This document shows positions 21,835 through 35,294 of a DNA stretch of 64,000 nucleotides, one piece after another. Position 1 is the first letter of the stretch. The number at the start of each line of letters is the position of its first letter. Location of the stretch: positions 23,628,501 through 23,692,500 of the forward strand of contig NC_068561.1 in the NCBI RefSeq assembly GCF_022201045.2, given 5' to 3'. The stretch comes from Citrus sinensis (Eukaryota > Streptophyta > Magnoliopsida > Sapindales > Rutaceae). Below the pieces are notes generated by a model that saw only the letters and a list, made by a program, of their open reading frames with translations, searched no databases and was not told the DNA's origin. Made by a program: the position numbers and the translations under genes.

Positions 21835-24800
21835 TCAGTAGGACACCGGCCTGCACTCCCAGATGTCTTTCACAATCTCCTCGACCAAAATTTGAATTAT
21901 GTCCAAGCCAATTTGAGCACCAGTTTCAAATGCTTCTATATCAAAATCTGTCCATTTTCCCAAGGAATGACTCATCTCACATTCTATTATCTCATCAGGA
22001 GTCATCCCAGCCAAATGCGTCCACCTTATAACCTCCTCTCCAACTTCTCGAATCAGCATCTCTGCCTTCATTCGTAGAGGCAGCCTAGTCCATGCCTTGA
22101 ATCCAGAGTTACTGTATTGGCCATATTTTGCATCAAAACATTCTATCCAACAGTCAAAAAGGAATCCCCTAAGTTGATTGCCCTCTTTTGTTGCTTCAAA
22201 ACCAAGAAGGCAATTAAATTTCGGCTGCATAGCACTAGCAAGAACTTCAAGTTCATCAAGTAGAAAGGGTGCTACAAGAAAATCTGTCATTCCACCAGAT
22301 TTATGCAGACTTGTATTTCCAAACAATAGTTCAGCATTTAAGATAACATCCTTGGCATGACTTAGCTTGCTTCCAGTTAATCCAAGATCAACATATTCGA
22401 TGCTTAGCAGCAATTTAGAAATTTGGTCAATAAGGTCAATCACCATTTGATTACCAGCACTTCCTTTGGTCAATGAGGTTGCAGAATCTAGAAGGTCTGT
22501 ATCAGGAGCTGCTGGTTGAAACTGATCTTGGGGGTAATCCATGGAGTCAAGCTGCAGCCTACGTCCTGGAATTACAAACAAGATATTTTGAATTGGCAAA
22601 AAGGATTTTCCAAATACTATTTGTAAGAGAAAAGGTAGGAAACAAAGATGAAAATTATAGAATGGATTTTTTTCTTTTTCTTTTTTTCAAAAAGACATCT
22701 TCACTTATAAATTCAGTTCCTTACCGGAGCTATCATCTATGCTACTGGAAACGCAGCTGTCATTTGAGAAAGAAGCTTCAAGGACAGAGCCAGGACTAAG
22801 ATGTTCACCGTCGTGTGTAGACCCAACTGAATACACTTTCTTCTTCGCCTTGGTCTGAGATGAGCAAAGGAACCCATAACCATAAGGTACAAAATTTCTC
22901 AGTGGCAACACTTGGCACTCGTATAACGATTTCTAACAATTTTAAGAATCAACCGCTTGCACTCACTTGTATAACAATATCTAAAAATTTTAAGAATCAA
23001 CTGCTTGAACATTAGTTACCCACATATTTATAGTCAATTCAAAGCGATTGTGTCTCCTTTTAACAAATACTTAATGGTGCAAAAACATCAATAATTATAG
23101 GCATTTTCATTTTCTCTCTACGCGCACTGACCCCTTCAACCAAGTCGTTTCTCAGAACAATTTAAAAGTTATCAGAATCAGAAACAAGCAGAGTACAAGC
23201 TAGAACAAAATTATTAATATCACCAACAAACAATAACACAAGTAATATTATGCTTAGTTGTGAAAACCAAAATACGCGGGGCGATATGCCAAAGGAAAGA
23301 GAAACCAACCTGGAAAGGAACATCTGCAGTAAACACATGACCATCTTGAGAAATAGGCTGCTCTGCTGTCAACGCGGATATTAGCTCTTGGAGAATAGCA
23401 GCAGTAGATCTCTTAGGTGGGGTACCTGCTGTAACCAACTCATCGTCTTCCTGCAAAGTCAGTTCCTTCAATTTTTCTTCTAGCAAGGCACCTAAAGCAT
23501 CTCCTGTCAATGGCAATTGTGTTTTCAGGAATGAGGACCCATCATTCTCATCCATTATCTTTCTCCTGTTACAAGCACCCTTACTCATAGTGTCATTTTG
23601 CTCCTTTATTTTCTCCTTCACGTGTGTGGCATTCTCAGTCTTGATTCTCAATGGAGAATTAAATGTAAAAGAAATTACGCCACTTTCCTTATTGCCAATA
23701 TTATCTCTCATACTATCCCTCTCACGGGCTGCTTTGCTTTTGATAGATGTCCGATTCACTGAACAAGAGTTAAGACCCTTTGCTTGGCCAGTCACCGTAC
23801 AGCCCCTTAAATTTCTCCCTCTCCCCAGTGTTGAATTGATAAAGCCTGTATTTTCGACTGGTCCATTGGCACTCCTCTTCCGTACCGGGGTCCTTAACTG
23901 TAACAATGAGCCATCTTGCTGATTACAAGATTTTCTCTCAGCATCAAAACTAGCATTATCTACTTTAGAAGGAACCCTAGGCCTGGTGCGGCCACTTATA
24001 TTTCTGTTTAGAGCAACAAAATCTTTGGCCCCACTAATAGTGTTAGCAGAACATGAAACACTCCTGTCAGGAAGATTACTCAGTTTGGCCCTTGGTGGCA
24101 TCCTATTCCTGCACATGGACATCTGATTTTGGGTTCGGGTTCTTTGCTTGGAAGTAAAAGAATATGGTTCCTCAATTTGAGGCTTGCACCGCTGGCTTGT
24201 CGCCTTCCACTGAATTTGACCTTCTTGCAAAGAAGGCTTCCTATCAGGACTGGGTACACTTCCTAACTGTATTTCGTTACTAACCTTTCCTAGAGCAGAA
24301 GGAGATACAGGTTGCTCTTGTTGTCGAAAAGCTACATCTTTTTCTTTTTCAGGTGATCTTGGTTCACTGTTTCCTACTCCCAGAGATGAGACATTGACAA
24401 AATCTGAAGCAGAAGTTGAATAAACAAAAGGTGGATGTTTTTCAACATTTGATCCGCAGTCCATAACATCCAGCATATTACCACAATTTCTACAAGAAGT
24501 CTGCCCCATGAAGGACTTACAGATACTCACGTTATAAGTAGACTGTTTTGCCAAATCTGGCGACACGACCTCCATTCTTGCTTCTGACAAAACCTCATCC
24601 GTGGAGGTGTAAGGAGCTGAACTTGAATAAGTGAGAGCAGATTTTGCTCTATTTGTAGCTTGCAGACCTGGCTCCAAAATTTTAGTAGCAGCATCAATCA
24701 ACCTAGAGGTCCTAGACACATTCCTCGCATTGGAGACCCTAGGACTCTTTATTGGAGAAGCAAATTTGTTGTGATAATTCCCTCTCGACCTGGACAAAAC

Positions 24801-25593
24801 ACCCTTAATTTGTAATGCCTCGGCACCAAACCGAGTCACTACCCGCCTCTCAAACGGCTCAGTCTTTTGTATCTTTTGCGGCCTAGATTCGGTTTTTCCA
24901 CATCCTCTGTCTTTCAAGTCTTCCCTACTTGACCCGCTGTGCTCATTCACAAATTTGTCGTCTCTAACATCACAAGAACCAGCAAATGAAGGTTTCTTGG
25001 GCTTATCTTTACGTACATCCGGCATAGAATCAAGACCCATTAGCCTAGCAACCAAACTCGGCGCTCGCATGTCATTCTTAGGCTCTAAATCAACAATACT
25101 ACGGCTACCATTTTTCTTCATATTAGGAAAACCCCCACTGTTCTCGTCAGCAATCTACCATAACAGAACGATTAACAAAATACTCACGGATTATTTTAGA
25201 CATTCAGCAAAAACAAGCAAGCAAACATGACAAATACAGAAAGGAAACTAGAACTTTACCAAATGGAGCTTTGCTTTGGGCATCTTCTCGTCCCCTCCAA
25301 ACTTCTTATGAACTTGTTTCGCTCGAACTAACACAATGCAGCATCAAAATTCAAACTTTTCTTCACAAAATGTGAACTTTAAAGAACAACGAACTACATT
25401 CATAAATACACAAACCTGGAGGAAGCAATTTTCTGGAAAAAATCTTCTTCTTGGCAAATCTACGGTTCCAATCGAACAGCTGAAAGAAAATACCAACACA
25501 GCCACCAGGCCTATCTCTCTGAGGCCTCTTCTCTGTTATTGCCAAAGACGAAGTCGCCAGACTTGCTGTGGTTTCATCCATTTTCTCCAACAT
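21835..25593 (-). CDS. TRM-family protein (DUF3741 and DUF4378), microtubule-array recruitment
   Basis: Five exons (25416-25593, 25260-25327, 23310-25154, 22725-22854, 21835-22565) give 983 residues with agreeing phases. TRM proteins bring the TON1/PP2A complex to cortical microtubules and influence cell shape and division-plane placement. Marks are the N-terminal GGCVGIFFQLFDWN block, KKFGGDEKMPKAKLHLIADE, the DUF3741 motif SLVARLMGLDSMP, a long Ser/Lys/Arg-rich disordered middle, and a C-terminal DUF4378 domain (about residues 740-983) with WTRLPLRMKAEMLIREVGEE and GLDIIQILVEEIVKDIWEC. The start used is ATG at 25593 (MLEKMDET); a second ATG four codons on (25581) is equally possible. The gene is similar in plan to Arabidopsis TRM6/7/8, but I cannot assign the orthologue. 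The CT/GA-rich sequence at 25820-26200 is probably 5' UTR. Confidence 0.9.
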
Positions 25594-28500
25594 CCAGAAA
25601 AAAATTGAAATTGAGCCTAATAAACCCTCATAAGCCAGTCGCACCGCATTCCAGAACCCAAAAAATTTCAAAATTTTCCTACAAAAAAGGCCTAATTTTG
25701 ATAAAAACAAGCAATGATAGAACTCAAAAGACACAATGTGGCAGGGGAAAAACAAGCACCCAGATGGGAAATGCAGTAGAATAACGTAATGAGTAAACAA
25801 AATTAAATTTTTTAATGGGGTATCATATGCCTAGTGGCAGCTTCTCTCTCTTACAGTATCTCTGTAAGAAAAGAAAATGACAAGACACAGAGCAAGAGTC
25901 GCAGCAGAACAGCATACAATAGTAGGTAAGTGTAATGTCTTGACGCAAAGAGCCAGTGATTCTCCTTTTTTTATCCTGTTGGCGGTGACGACGATCGTGA
26001 AAAGAGAAAGAATAATGAGGGGGGCTCGAGAAAGAGAAATTTGAGGGCAGATGAAAGCTGAAAAGGGTAGTGTTCTGTTCTTCACTGCTCTGCGGTTGAA
26101 ACCGATAGGAGCTCGAGAGAGAGAGAGAAAGAGAGAGATTTTAGAGTGATTGATTGATTGATTAGACCGCGGGATACGTGACATCGTAGGTGTTCGAGAA
26201 TTGAGGGGGTGCGTAGGATAAGCAGAGGGGGATGGAGGGAGGGAACAAAGAGGCTAAGGCACGCGCACTCAGTCTAGTCAACTATCAGCACTTCAATGTT
26301 GTTATTCTTTTTACTTATTTAACTTAAAACTTAATTTGACTGCAGATAAATTGATAGTTTTTTAGAACTTTTACATAAAAAAAGGTTAAGTCTGTCATGT
26401 AAAAAAATAAAATAAAATCAATTAATTCGATAATTTGACAGTGCTTAATTTAAAGGTACGGTAATCCGGAGTCACAACTCACAACCTGTAATTATTATTT
26501 TTTCCAACAGTTAAATGTGTGTAAATATTTCTGCTTTTGATAAAAATCAGTTGGAAACGAGAAGCGGGTGACGAGACAAGACAAGACAAATAAGGACAAA
26601 ACTAAAAATCGTCGAGTCCACGTCTGTCAGCCAGCTTCCGCTGTCGCTACATACTGCTACTATTGGGAGCCTTCTTTCTCTTATTTTCTTTTTTTTTTTT
26701 CTGAATCCCTTTCAAATATTTCGAAAAAATAAAACTCGAAATTTACAACCTACTCACTCGCAGCGGTAGAAACTTCATTTCACTCGCCTTATGAAAAGGA
26801 CACGTCAGCTCGATTAGATGATGCCGTGCAACGCAGTGAATAATTTAGATTTGTTTTTTTAACGCAAATAAAAAGCAACACTTTTTTTTTAATTTTACTT
26901 TATTAAGATGGACACGTGAGTTCCCATGAACCGGCAAAGCAGCCAACAAACCGAGATTAATGTTGTCCGTATCGGTGAAGTTGATTAAAAAATTTTATTT
27001 GGTGTGCGATATATTAAATTATTAATAAAAATACCAATTATTTTGACATTGATAATTGAGGAGAGGCCCAGACTAGAGTGAAGCTCGTTTTAATTTTCCA
27101 CTTCTTTTGGATGCCTTCAAAGAGACAAAAGTCGCAAAATCTTTTTTTCTTTTTTTTTTTGGGTTAAATTTTTCAGATTTGGGCGTGGAGTCATAATTGT
27201 TTTGACCCTTGATTTGTCTCGCTACAAAGCTGTAAAATGGGTGGATTTATCAACTTTCACAAAGTAATTAAAAAGATTTAGATCGAAAAGTAATTAAAAA
27301 GATCAGTACCAATTTGCTGTCGCTTGGGTCAAATCTTTTTTAAAGAGTGGTACGTCCGTTTAGTCCTCGACCGTCACGGGTTTATTTATACTTTATTTAT
27401 ACGTTACAGCAAAATTTGAGGATGGTTTTGACCCTTATGTTATGGCCTTTTATTCAAAAGACATGGGCCTCACCAAGAATTGGCTTAACTTAACAACCAA
27501 CAAGGTGGGTGGACAAAATGTCCAGGCTGCTTTCAGAAACCCAGAACGAATCTGACAGAGCCTTGCTTGATTCAGATTATAATTGTAACGCTTGGCAAAG
27601 AAGGTCCAGTCTTCTAGTCCTTATCTAGCAAAGTAGCAAACCCATGTGACTTTCAAAGTACGAGTGGGGGATCAATTAGACCTTAAATTTGGAATGAAAA
27701 TACACTTTCATTCCATATCGCCATGATTTGTGTGGTCATCACAAGGAGATGTGGAATGTGGATGGGGCTTGGCATTTGAAAATTGGAATCTCTCTAGCTT
27801 GGAGTTTGTACCGTATTTCCTCACATAGAACAAACTGCTTTGTCATAGAGTCCTCTAATTTCAGAGAACAAAAATTAAAAGCCTAATATCTTTAAACAGC
27901 CAGCCCAGGTTCATTCAAGCCCAGTATTAAGTTGGGTTGGGCCACACTAATTGGATAAAAAGGGTCCAGTAGAGCAAGTAATATAGTTGTGTTCATGCAC
28001 CCTTTATCCACAATTGTTGCGATTCATTAGCAGTAGTCTATATGTGTGTGAGTAGGTAGTGAAAATGAGCACTACATTTATGTATATAGAGACAGGTACA
28101 AGGGAGTATTTATGTTGCGACATCCTAATATTTGAGTCTCGACTTGAATTCCAATATTATATGTCATTCATCTATTAAATAATGAATTTCATAACTTATA
28201 AAATTAAATAAATATCATCTTAGTTAAAACTCAAAATTAAAACTCAAATACTCGAATGCCTAGCATTGCACTTCATGCTTCCAAACATAATCTTTGAATT
28301 CTGGGTGAGAATTTCCAATGATAATGAAATGTGTCCTTGGTGATGCTATTGGAAATCTCAAATTTTATTTTAGGAGACTACTTTTTATTACAGCTTCATT
28401 TAAAAGAAAATAAATAAACAAAATAAAATAATAAGAAGACCGTCCTTTATGAAACAGAATCAAATCCATTCGTTCTCAAATCCCTATAAACAGTGGCCCA

Positions 28501-29636
28501 TTTTATTTTCATTTTTTACTATTCATTACTTTTCCTACGTACCTTGGCTTCACTGTAACTATTTATGGTCACCATCAAGTTGTCAAAGTTTTGATTCCAA
28601 AATCAATCAATGGTGGAAGCTCAGCAGAGAACACTAGCAATTTCTGAAAAGGAAAGGGACACTACGTGTTTTGTCTCTCTGCTCCCATAATTTTCAACTT
28701 GTCACTACACAACAGAGATGCCATCACTCGGCTGTGGCCCAAACAAGGCCAAAATTCAACCAAGAAAAGGCCTAGTTCATGTCATAGATTCAAGCATGGC
28801 ACTGCACATTTTAAACATGCCCTAACCCTAATGCCAAGAAAGCTTGCTAGATGAGAACATTCTCAGTTAAGAGGAAAATATATTGTTTACTTCATCTGTG
28901 GTGTTTTGGCCATTTTTAAAAGCAGAAGCCTTCAGAAACTGATCGATATGATCATATTTGTTCCCAAACTTTTCTAAAACAAACCAGCATTAGAAAACAT
29001 TAAAAATAAATAAAAATGCATGAACTTGAGACTGGGGGAGGGTGGCCTCTCTCTGTAATGCCAGTGCATATGTTTTGTTTATCACATGGTCAATCATGAA
29101 ATGAAACACACATTTGCAAATTGACCAGATCCATATATTTATGACCCAAATGGGGTTATTTTTTTCAATTTTCATTTGCTGGTTACAAAACAATTAAGTA
29201 CATATCTAATACAATAATCAAACAAATGATTAATCAACAAATCTCAATACAAGTGCACCAAAATCATTGAACAAATATTTAACCTGGGCACTTGTCATAT
29301 AATACAAACTCTTAAAAGTATGTAAACCAAGCATGTGTGAGCAAATAGCCGAATAGGCAAAATACCCAAAAAGCAAATAAAGCAAAAGGAAAAACAGAAT
29401 GGGACAACCATGAAAGCAAGGGTTACCTGTCATTTTGTTCCAAAAGCATGTGCCATGATCAATTATATCTTTCCTTTGGTTTGAGGCTCTCCTTTTTAAT
29501 CTTCATACTCTTTCAGTCTTTCTTATCCTTACATGGCGCATCATCGAAAACAAAACATATAGGCTATAAAAATAACACACTAATCCCCTAAATTTTCTTA
29601 TTAATTAAGCATACATATACTTCATTACTCAATCAA
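25594..29636. other. TRM 5' region and long gene-free spacer
   Basis: 25594-26200 is probably 5' UTR (perhaps with an intron) and promoter of the TRM gene, with a GA microsatellite at about 26113-26138. The remainder to 29636 is AT-rich with several weak open frames, none of coding character. The last few hundred bases should contain the 3' UTR of the DUF1645 gene. Confidence 0.5.
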
Positions 29637-30401
29637 TCATTTCTTCTTATTCTTATCTTTGCCGAAGATTGAGCCTAAGCCAAATAGATTCCCAGATGGA
29701 ACATTCAGAACGGGATTGACATGTACACCATTACCGTAAGAGCCATAGTTCTTCTTCAATGGAGGCTTAAGATAGCTTGATTTTATTGATGATGACGACG
29801 GCGACTTGTTGCTGCCATCTTTTGACAATGCAGCACGCTTATCATTTGATGCTGAACCTGTAGAATTGCTTCTTGATAAAAGGGGAGGCAGGGGACAGAG
29901 GCTTCTCCCATAGCCACTGCCACAATTCAAGCTACTGCTTCTCTTGAACTTCCAAAATGACTTGGAACTTTGCTTGTTATTGTTATTATTCTGGTCATTC
30001 TCTTCTAAGTCATCATCGTCCCCCGCTTCATCCCTCGTTATCTTATTATTATTAATATTATTGGGTTTCAAATCCAAGCTCTCTTGATCCTTTGGCAATA
30101 TTGGCAACGCAGCTTGTGCCGGATTAACATTTTTCTTCTTGTTCTGCTTCTGCTTCTGCTGCTGCAACTGCTTCACTTCCGTAGGAAGAATCTTTCCATC
30201 AGAGAAGAGCTCATCGGCTGATGAAGATTCTTGATCAAAGCTTTTGCGAACACAGAAATCAAAATCAATGCCTGTGGAGTTGGATCTAATGAGGTGTTGC
30301 CCCTGTTGCCGCTGCTCCACAGGAATAAAATCTGACTGACAAAAATCATGAGAAAATGAAATTCTTGGACTCATATTAGAACTTTCAAGCTCAACTGCCA
30401 T
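29637..30401 (-). CDS. DUF1645 family protein
   Basis: This intronless gene codes for 254 residues. The start taken is MAVELESSNMSPRISFSHDF; the frame is open 10 codons further upstream but without an ATG. Family features are the N-terminal SPRISFSHDFCQ block, an FDF patch followed by an ADELFSDGKILP motif, SFWKFKRSSSLNCG, the Ser-rich LSRSNSTGSA block and a Lys-rich tail. Poly-Gln/Lys (QQQKQKQNKKK) and poly-Asn (NNNNN) stretches occur in the middle. DUF1645 proteins are plant-specific and mostly uncharacterised; a rice member affects grain size and stress response. Likely soluble, possibly nuclear, from the basic tail (inference). Confidence 0.88.
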   Translation of the reverse strand: MAVELESSNMSPRISFSHDFCQSDFIPVEQRQQGQHLIRSNSTGIDFDFCVRKSFDQESSSADELFSDGKILPTEVKQLQQQKQKQNKKKNVNPAQAALPILPKDQESLDLKPNNINNNKITRDEAGDDDDLEENDQNNNNNKQSSKSFWKFKRSSSLNCGSGYGRSLCPLPPLLSRSNSTGSASNDKRAALSKDGSNKSPSSSSIKSSYLKPPLKKNYGSYGNGVHVNPVLNVPSGNLFGLGSIFGKDKNKKK

Positions 30402-33119
30402 GTTTGATATTTCTTCAACACTGTTACACAAAAAAAAAAAAAGAAGGCTACGAGAACATGCAACCGCAAATGCCCAAGATGGTGTTTTATTTTAAAGAAG
30501 ACAATTAATGAATACTAAGATGCTATTGAGATTGAAGATAAGGACTTGGGAACAAAACGAGTACGAGATTAATGCAGAGGGAGATATGTGAGACTGAGAG
30601 TCTTGAGATGTGAAGAGATAATTAAAGAGCGACGTGAAGAGAGTTTTAAGGAGAAAAGGGCGGCCTCGGTGGCGTTAGTTGAAGGGCCAAAATGGAGAAA
30701 CAATAATATACTGAGAGCTACCAAGATACAGGAAGGCATGTTTCCACTGACGTGGATGGAGATTATCAGCAGGATTATGGGACTGTTTCTATTTTTTTTT
30801 TTCAAAAAAGAAAATTACGTTACAAATATATATTGTATATATAATTTTAGTGGGTGCCCATCTACTTCACTGTGATGAACTTCCTTTAACTCTTAGCCGA
30901 TGCATAATGTCATGTATGGATTTAAAACTAATAAAATCTATTTTCAAATATTTGAAAGAAAATTCATCACTAACTTATAATTAATTCCTATTCATTCGTA
31001 AAAGAGTAGAAGTGATTTATCATATGGGATCAAAATTCTCTCCTCATCTCATTTTTAATCTAAACAAGTATACTTACATAATTGATGGTTAATAAATAAA
31101 AATGTAATAATTAAGTAAATATTGACCATACATAAATAAAAGTGCATATGTATAAAAAAATTTCAAAATTTTACCAACTATCTGTGTCTAGTGAATGGTT
31201 CTTGAGGAAAAAATAATATTTTAAAAAACAAGTCAACCTTAACTTCTATTATTCAAATTATATAAAGAAAGATACTCAAATTGAAGTATTGAACTAATTA
31301 ATTTATAAAGAATGATACTTTGTTAGCATTCTTCATTGACGTTGGGCGTAGGATGAGAATGCTTTTGAAAAAACAACTTTCAAATGGGGTCATACTAACA
31401 ATGAAAGGTTATTTTATTTAACTTTAATAGGTTGTAAATTTGTTAAACCGAGTCAAATGGAAGAATATTAGCTCATTTTTCTTTTTAAATTAATATCTAG
31501 CTAAAACATACTATTAAATTTGAAAATATGTATATTAAAGTCAATGTGTGTGTGTGTGTGTGTGTTTTTTTTTTTGACCTTTTGTTTTAAAAGGATTTTA
31601 GAGAAATTTAAAAAGAAAAATATAACCAAATCTTTCTAACTTCCCAATGTCATGCAAGCACACACCTTGCAAGGTTCCTGAAATCTTTCTTATCATTTTT
31701 CTTTTCTGTTTAACTCCATTGTTCAAATGGTCTTAATCCCTTTTACATATAACCATTTGCAGAGATTTAAAAGCCAAGGTATTGGACTGATTGCTTTCTA
31801 ATTAGTTAATTGTTGTGTTTCAAAACTCCTATGCCATGAGGTTGAGGCACCCCACATATCCATATAAAAGTCAAATATCAAAAAGCAAAAAGTGACTGCG
31901 TGAGGACTGAAAGAGACTGGCAAATTATGCTTGAATTAGATCGTAATTATCTTATGTTAAAATCACAGTCAAGACTGTTGAGTGCTGACCCACTTTCAAT
32001 CAAGTCATAATAATTACGTAAGATCTTTAGCTTAATCAAAGGTGGATGATTTAGTGCTTGGGTATGACTTACTTAATAGGTATAAGTGCTTATTTAATCG
32101 TATAAATAAATAGCATTTATGTACATCAGTTCTCCTGCATATTTAAGGTTCTTTAAGAACTAATACAATTAGCTAAAATATAATAATTTCAATGAATTTA
32201 GCATATTGAATTAGATGATTGAATAAACACGATTATCATCAACCATGCAAATAAAATGACTCACCTACATTTTATCACAAGTATTGGCATTGTGCATAAT
32301 GGGGGTGGATGTGTATTGGCTTTGTGCATACATAAATGTGATGGATACTTAAAATGATTACATGTTGTACCTAATGCTTCATATATAAATAGCATTAGTT
32401 TTTTTTTTTTTAAATTTAAAGTCCCACCTTATTTTGGTTGTGATTTTTAATTAAGAACTCATTTATTGAGGGATGGTTATTGATTAACCGTTCGTAGATA
32501 AAGGTATATATTTTGTAAATATCAAATGTGTAACATATATAAAAATAATATTTTTTAATCTGAAATCAAAATACACCATGCATGGAAGTGATGTGAAGAA
32601 GAATTAATGTATTTCAAATAGTGTTTTATTAATGAATGAATGATAGTTTTTCACAATATATGATTCAACATTTTACCTTTAACATGTTAAATGATACATC
32701 AATATTTAGGATGTACTTATGAATTTCTTTTATTGTAAACATGAGAGAAAGATGTTTTTTCGTTAATTATATACTAATGTGTAGATAACCCATGTATGTG
32801 AGTAGTTAAAAATAAATGTATATAAGAGAACAAAGAATTTTTAACAGTTAGAGAATAAATTATTTCTCAATAATTTCAAATCATATATTCAATAATAATG
32901 AGGAAATCTAATAATTAGATAATGAAAAACTATTTCTGAATTATTTTAAATCACATGTTCAAAGATTCGGATAACAACATAATCCAAAAATATTTATTGT
33001 CTAATCTAATAATTGAATAATTTAAACTTCAAAACAGTCCTGAAATATGAAGATTCTAAATAATTTTTTTTCTACTTTAAATATGCAAATTGAAAATAAA
33101 GGCAGTGGTGGGGTAGTAG
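30402..33119. other. DUF1645 upstream region and gene-free AT-rich DNA
   Basis: The first ~500 bp are the DUF1645 5' UTR/promoter (purine-rich on the plus strand). The rest is AT-rich with a TG microsatellite at about 31545-31564. No coding frame seen. Confidence 0.5.
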
Positions 33120-33352
33120 TTTGGGTTTAAGTTTGAATTATCTATCGTGAATTGATTATCTTCAAATCACATTTTTTATTTTTAAAAATCCCAATTTACC
33201 CTCTATTTTTGTTAATAAAAAAAAATTATCAACCGAACCCCATATCTCCCTTACATTTTGAATTAAAATGAGGGCAGCTTGAAATTTTTTAAAGTAAAGG
33301 GGGGTAATTCGAAGATAATCAATTCACAGAGGAAATAATTCAAAATTTACCC
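33120..33352. mobile_element. Small MITE (~233 bp) with ~50 bp inverted repeats
   Basis: The left end reads TTTGGGTTTAAGTTTGAATT and continues to GTGAATTGATTATCTTCAAAT. The inverted right end reads AGGGTAAATTTTGAATTATT and continues to GTGAATTGATTATCTTCGAAT. The inverted match is about 50 bp with some mismatches. The interior is AT-rich and non-coding. I could not fix a target-site duplication, so the superfamily is open. Confidence 0.65.
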
Positions 33353-34546
33353 TAATAGTTTTAAAATTTTCAACTAATTAATTTGCATGTAATAATATTT
33401 ATTTAATGTTATAGTAATAAAACTTTTTACCCTCACCTCACCCAGATGGCAAGTTAAATTATATTGCTTGAAACTCATACAGTTAAAACTCGATTATAAA
33501 TGAGAGATTAAACACCAAGTTTTATAATATTCGAACAACAAATATTTCTCAAGATTCAATCATCAACTATGTATACACATATATACATGCACATGCATAG
33601 ATGACATAGTTTTCAAATTTTACAATCCATGTTTTGATTGATGTTGAAATAATAGTATTATCTTGAGATATAAAAATGGGAAAGGGGACAAACTTTTGCC
33701 TCCCCATTTTTTATTCTTTCTTTTCATTGTTTGTGGGTGACGAACTAAAGTAGAATGGTCCGTTTACCTAATGGGGCCAAGGAACACTTTACAAGTTTTA
33801 ATTTCTATCCAGACATTTATTTTATTGTGTCTCTTTTTCCAGCTTTGGCCACCTGCCATGTGACCAAACTCTCTAAAAGAAGCACAAAAGACATATTGGA
33901 CCAAAATTCAATGCACATAAATCAGTTCTCAAATAATGCTGCTTCAATCATCCATGGTGGATATATAACAATTCTATGAAAAATTTAAACAACAATATCT
34001 TTTTACGATTGTACTAAATATAACATTACAAGTTTTTTTTTGATAGATCCTACTTTTTAAAATTTTCAAAAAAAGTTTTAAAGTGGATTTAAAGATATGA
34101 TCAAACCATATATTGAAAATAATATCAAAAGAATAAACCGTCATCCAAATTTGTTTGAAGGAGGAATATTTTTCTTGTCAAATTCCCTAGCAATTTAAAA
34201 ATAAATAAATAAAGCCTTTTGGATAGGGATATAGATAGGGATAAGAAAAGTCCCTTGCTGAAAGTATGTTGCAAAATTAATATTAAGGAGTGATTGAATT
34301 GATGAGCAATCGTATTTCAGAGGGATAAGCTCACATTGTGTTCTCAATCTCCCAAGCTAGCTTTTGACTTTTGGGGATATCGGATTATTATTTTGATATT
34401 ATTTTTCATAAGAGGAAATAAGGAATATAGTATCCCAATTTTAAGTACAACGAAGGGTGCCTAGGTGGGATTAAATTAAAGAATTATTCGATGGCAACTC
34501 TTGCTGTTCGCACTCACACAATGACCTAAAAAATTCTTAATTTTAA
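33353..34546. other. Gene-free AT-rich DNA
   Basis: No coding frame, RNA gene or clear repeat was recognised between the MITE and the receptor-kinase relic. A 74-codon plus-strand frame at 33755-33979 has no domain character. Confidence 0.45.
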
Positions 34547-34875
34547 TTAGAAATATTCACAACGCTTCAATGATAATGTACATCTAAGAGAAATAATTAA
34601 CAATATCATCTTCCATGGGATGTTATAGATGCTGTAATAGATACACAACAAGTGGAGAAGTGGCTTTTTCCGGCTGTTTGTAATTGTCGAATTAGGGAGC
34701 GTTAAGAATGTACATGACATTGTTGGACGATCTTGCATGCATTGATGTGCGCACAAGAAGGCAATTTTCAAGCATCTTAATGCAGCTGCCTCGTCAAATG
34801 AACCCATTGTCTCATCCACAAATTCTATTACCTTGCCGCCTTCTGCTGAAGTCCACGCCTTTGATTACCAAGCCA
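34547..34875 (-). pseudogene. Receptor-like kinase C-terminal fragment
   Basis: Reading on the minus strand gives the end of a plant receptor-kinase domain: a segment with KVIEFVDETMGSFDEAAALR, then KIAFLCAHQCMQDRPTMS, matching the last helix (subdomain XI, with the conserved Arg of RPTM). The family reading (NVMYILNAP) continues in another frame just after RPTMS, so the reading frame is broken there. Nothing of the catalytic core precedes it. It lies next to a DUF26 fragment on the same strand and 2.3 kb beyond the end of the intact receptor kinase gene. Confidence 0.7.
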
Positions 34876-34880
34876 AAAAC

Positions 34881-34881
34881 C

Positions 34882-34911
<30 letters not shown>
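34881..34911. repeat. AAT microsatellite
   Basis: About ten copies of AAT lie between the two receptor-kinase fragments. Confidence 0.9.
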
Positions 34912-34912
<1 letters not shown>

Positions 34913-35060
34913 TAGAAAGATATTTTTATAAAAAAAATTGGAAAATGCTATTTGATGACACAAAATTACACATAAAACTACATAGAACAACGAGGGTGAA
35001 GATACTTGTACAAAAAAAATCAATAAATTAAAGTGAATAAAATTTTTTTATTCAAACTTT

Positions 35061-35294
35061 TTATTGTCTTTTAATGTTTTTTTTTTTTTTTTTGGTGGTG
35101 TTGAAGCCTGTAGGAGGTGTGTTGTTTTGTAGTGTGTTGAGTGCAAATTTTAGGTTTGCTGAGAAGATTGAATCGGACGTGTAGTTGCTAGTATAATCAC
35201 ACAAGTGAAATTTTGGATCCGAAAGTGCATAAGCTAGATGAACCAAAGTATAAGGGAAGACTGAGAGAAGAGAGTGGAGTTGTTGATTTAACAT
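35061..35294 (-). pseudogene. Cysteine-rich receptor-like kinase N-terminal fragment (DUF26)
   Basis: The minus-strand frame starts with a hydrophobic leader (MLNQQLHSLLSVFPYTLVHL), then DPKFHLCDYTSNYTSDSIFS and NLKFALNTLQNNTPPTGF. This parallels the start of the intact kinase at 40740 ([20 protein letters not shown] and [18 protein letters not shown]). Similarity stops at a long A run (minus strand) before the C-X8-C-X2-C motif. Only the signal peptide and the first ~40 residues of the first DUF26 domain survive. It is a broken tandem relative of the kinase. Confidence 0.8.

Noticed and set aside
23220-23309. Extension of the TRM main exon past 23310
   Set aside because: A good donor (CAG|GTTGG) at 23310/23309 leads in phase to the next exon; the extra residues are hydrophobic and unlike the family.
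30402-30431. Ten extra N-terminal codons for the DUF1645 protein
   Set aside because: The upstream part opens with TTG, and family members begin shortly before the SPRISFS block, so the ATG at 30401 fits.
31545-31564. TG microsatellite as a functional Z-DNA site
   Set aside because: It is short, lies in gene-poor DNA and nothing ties it to a gene.
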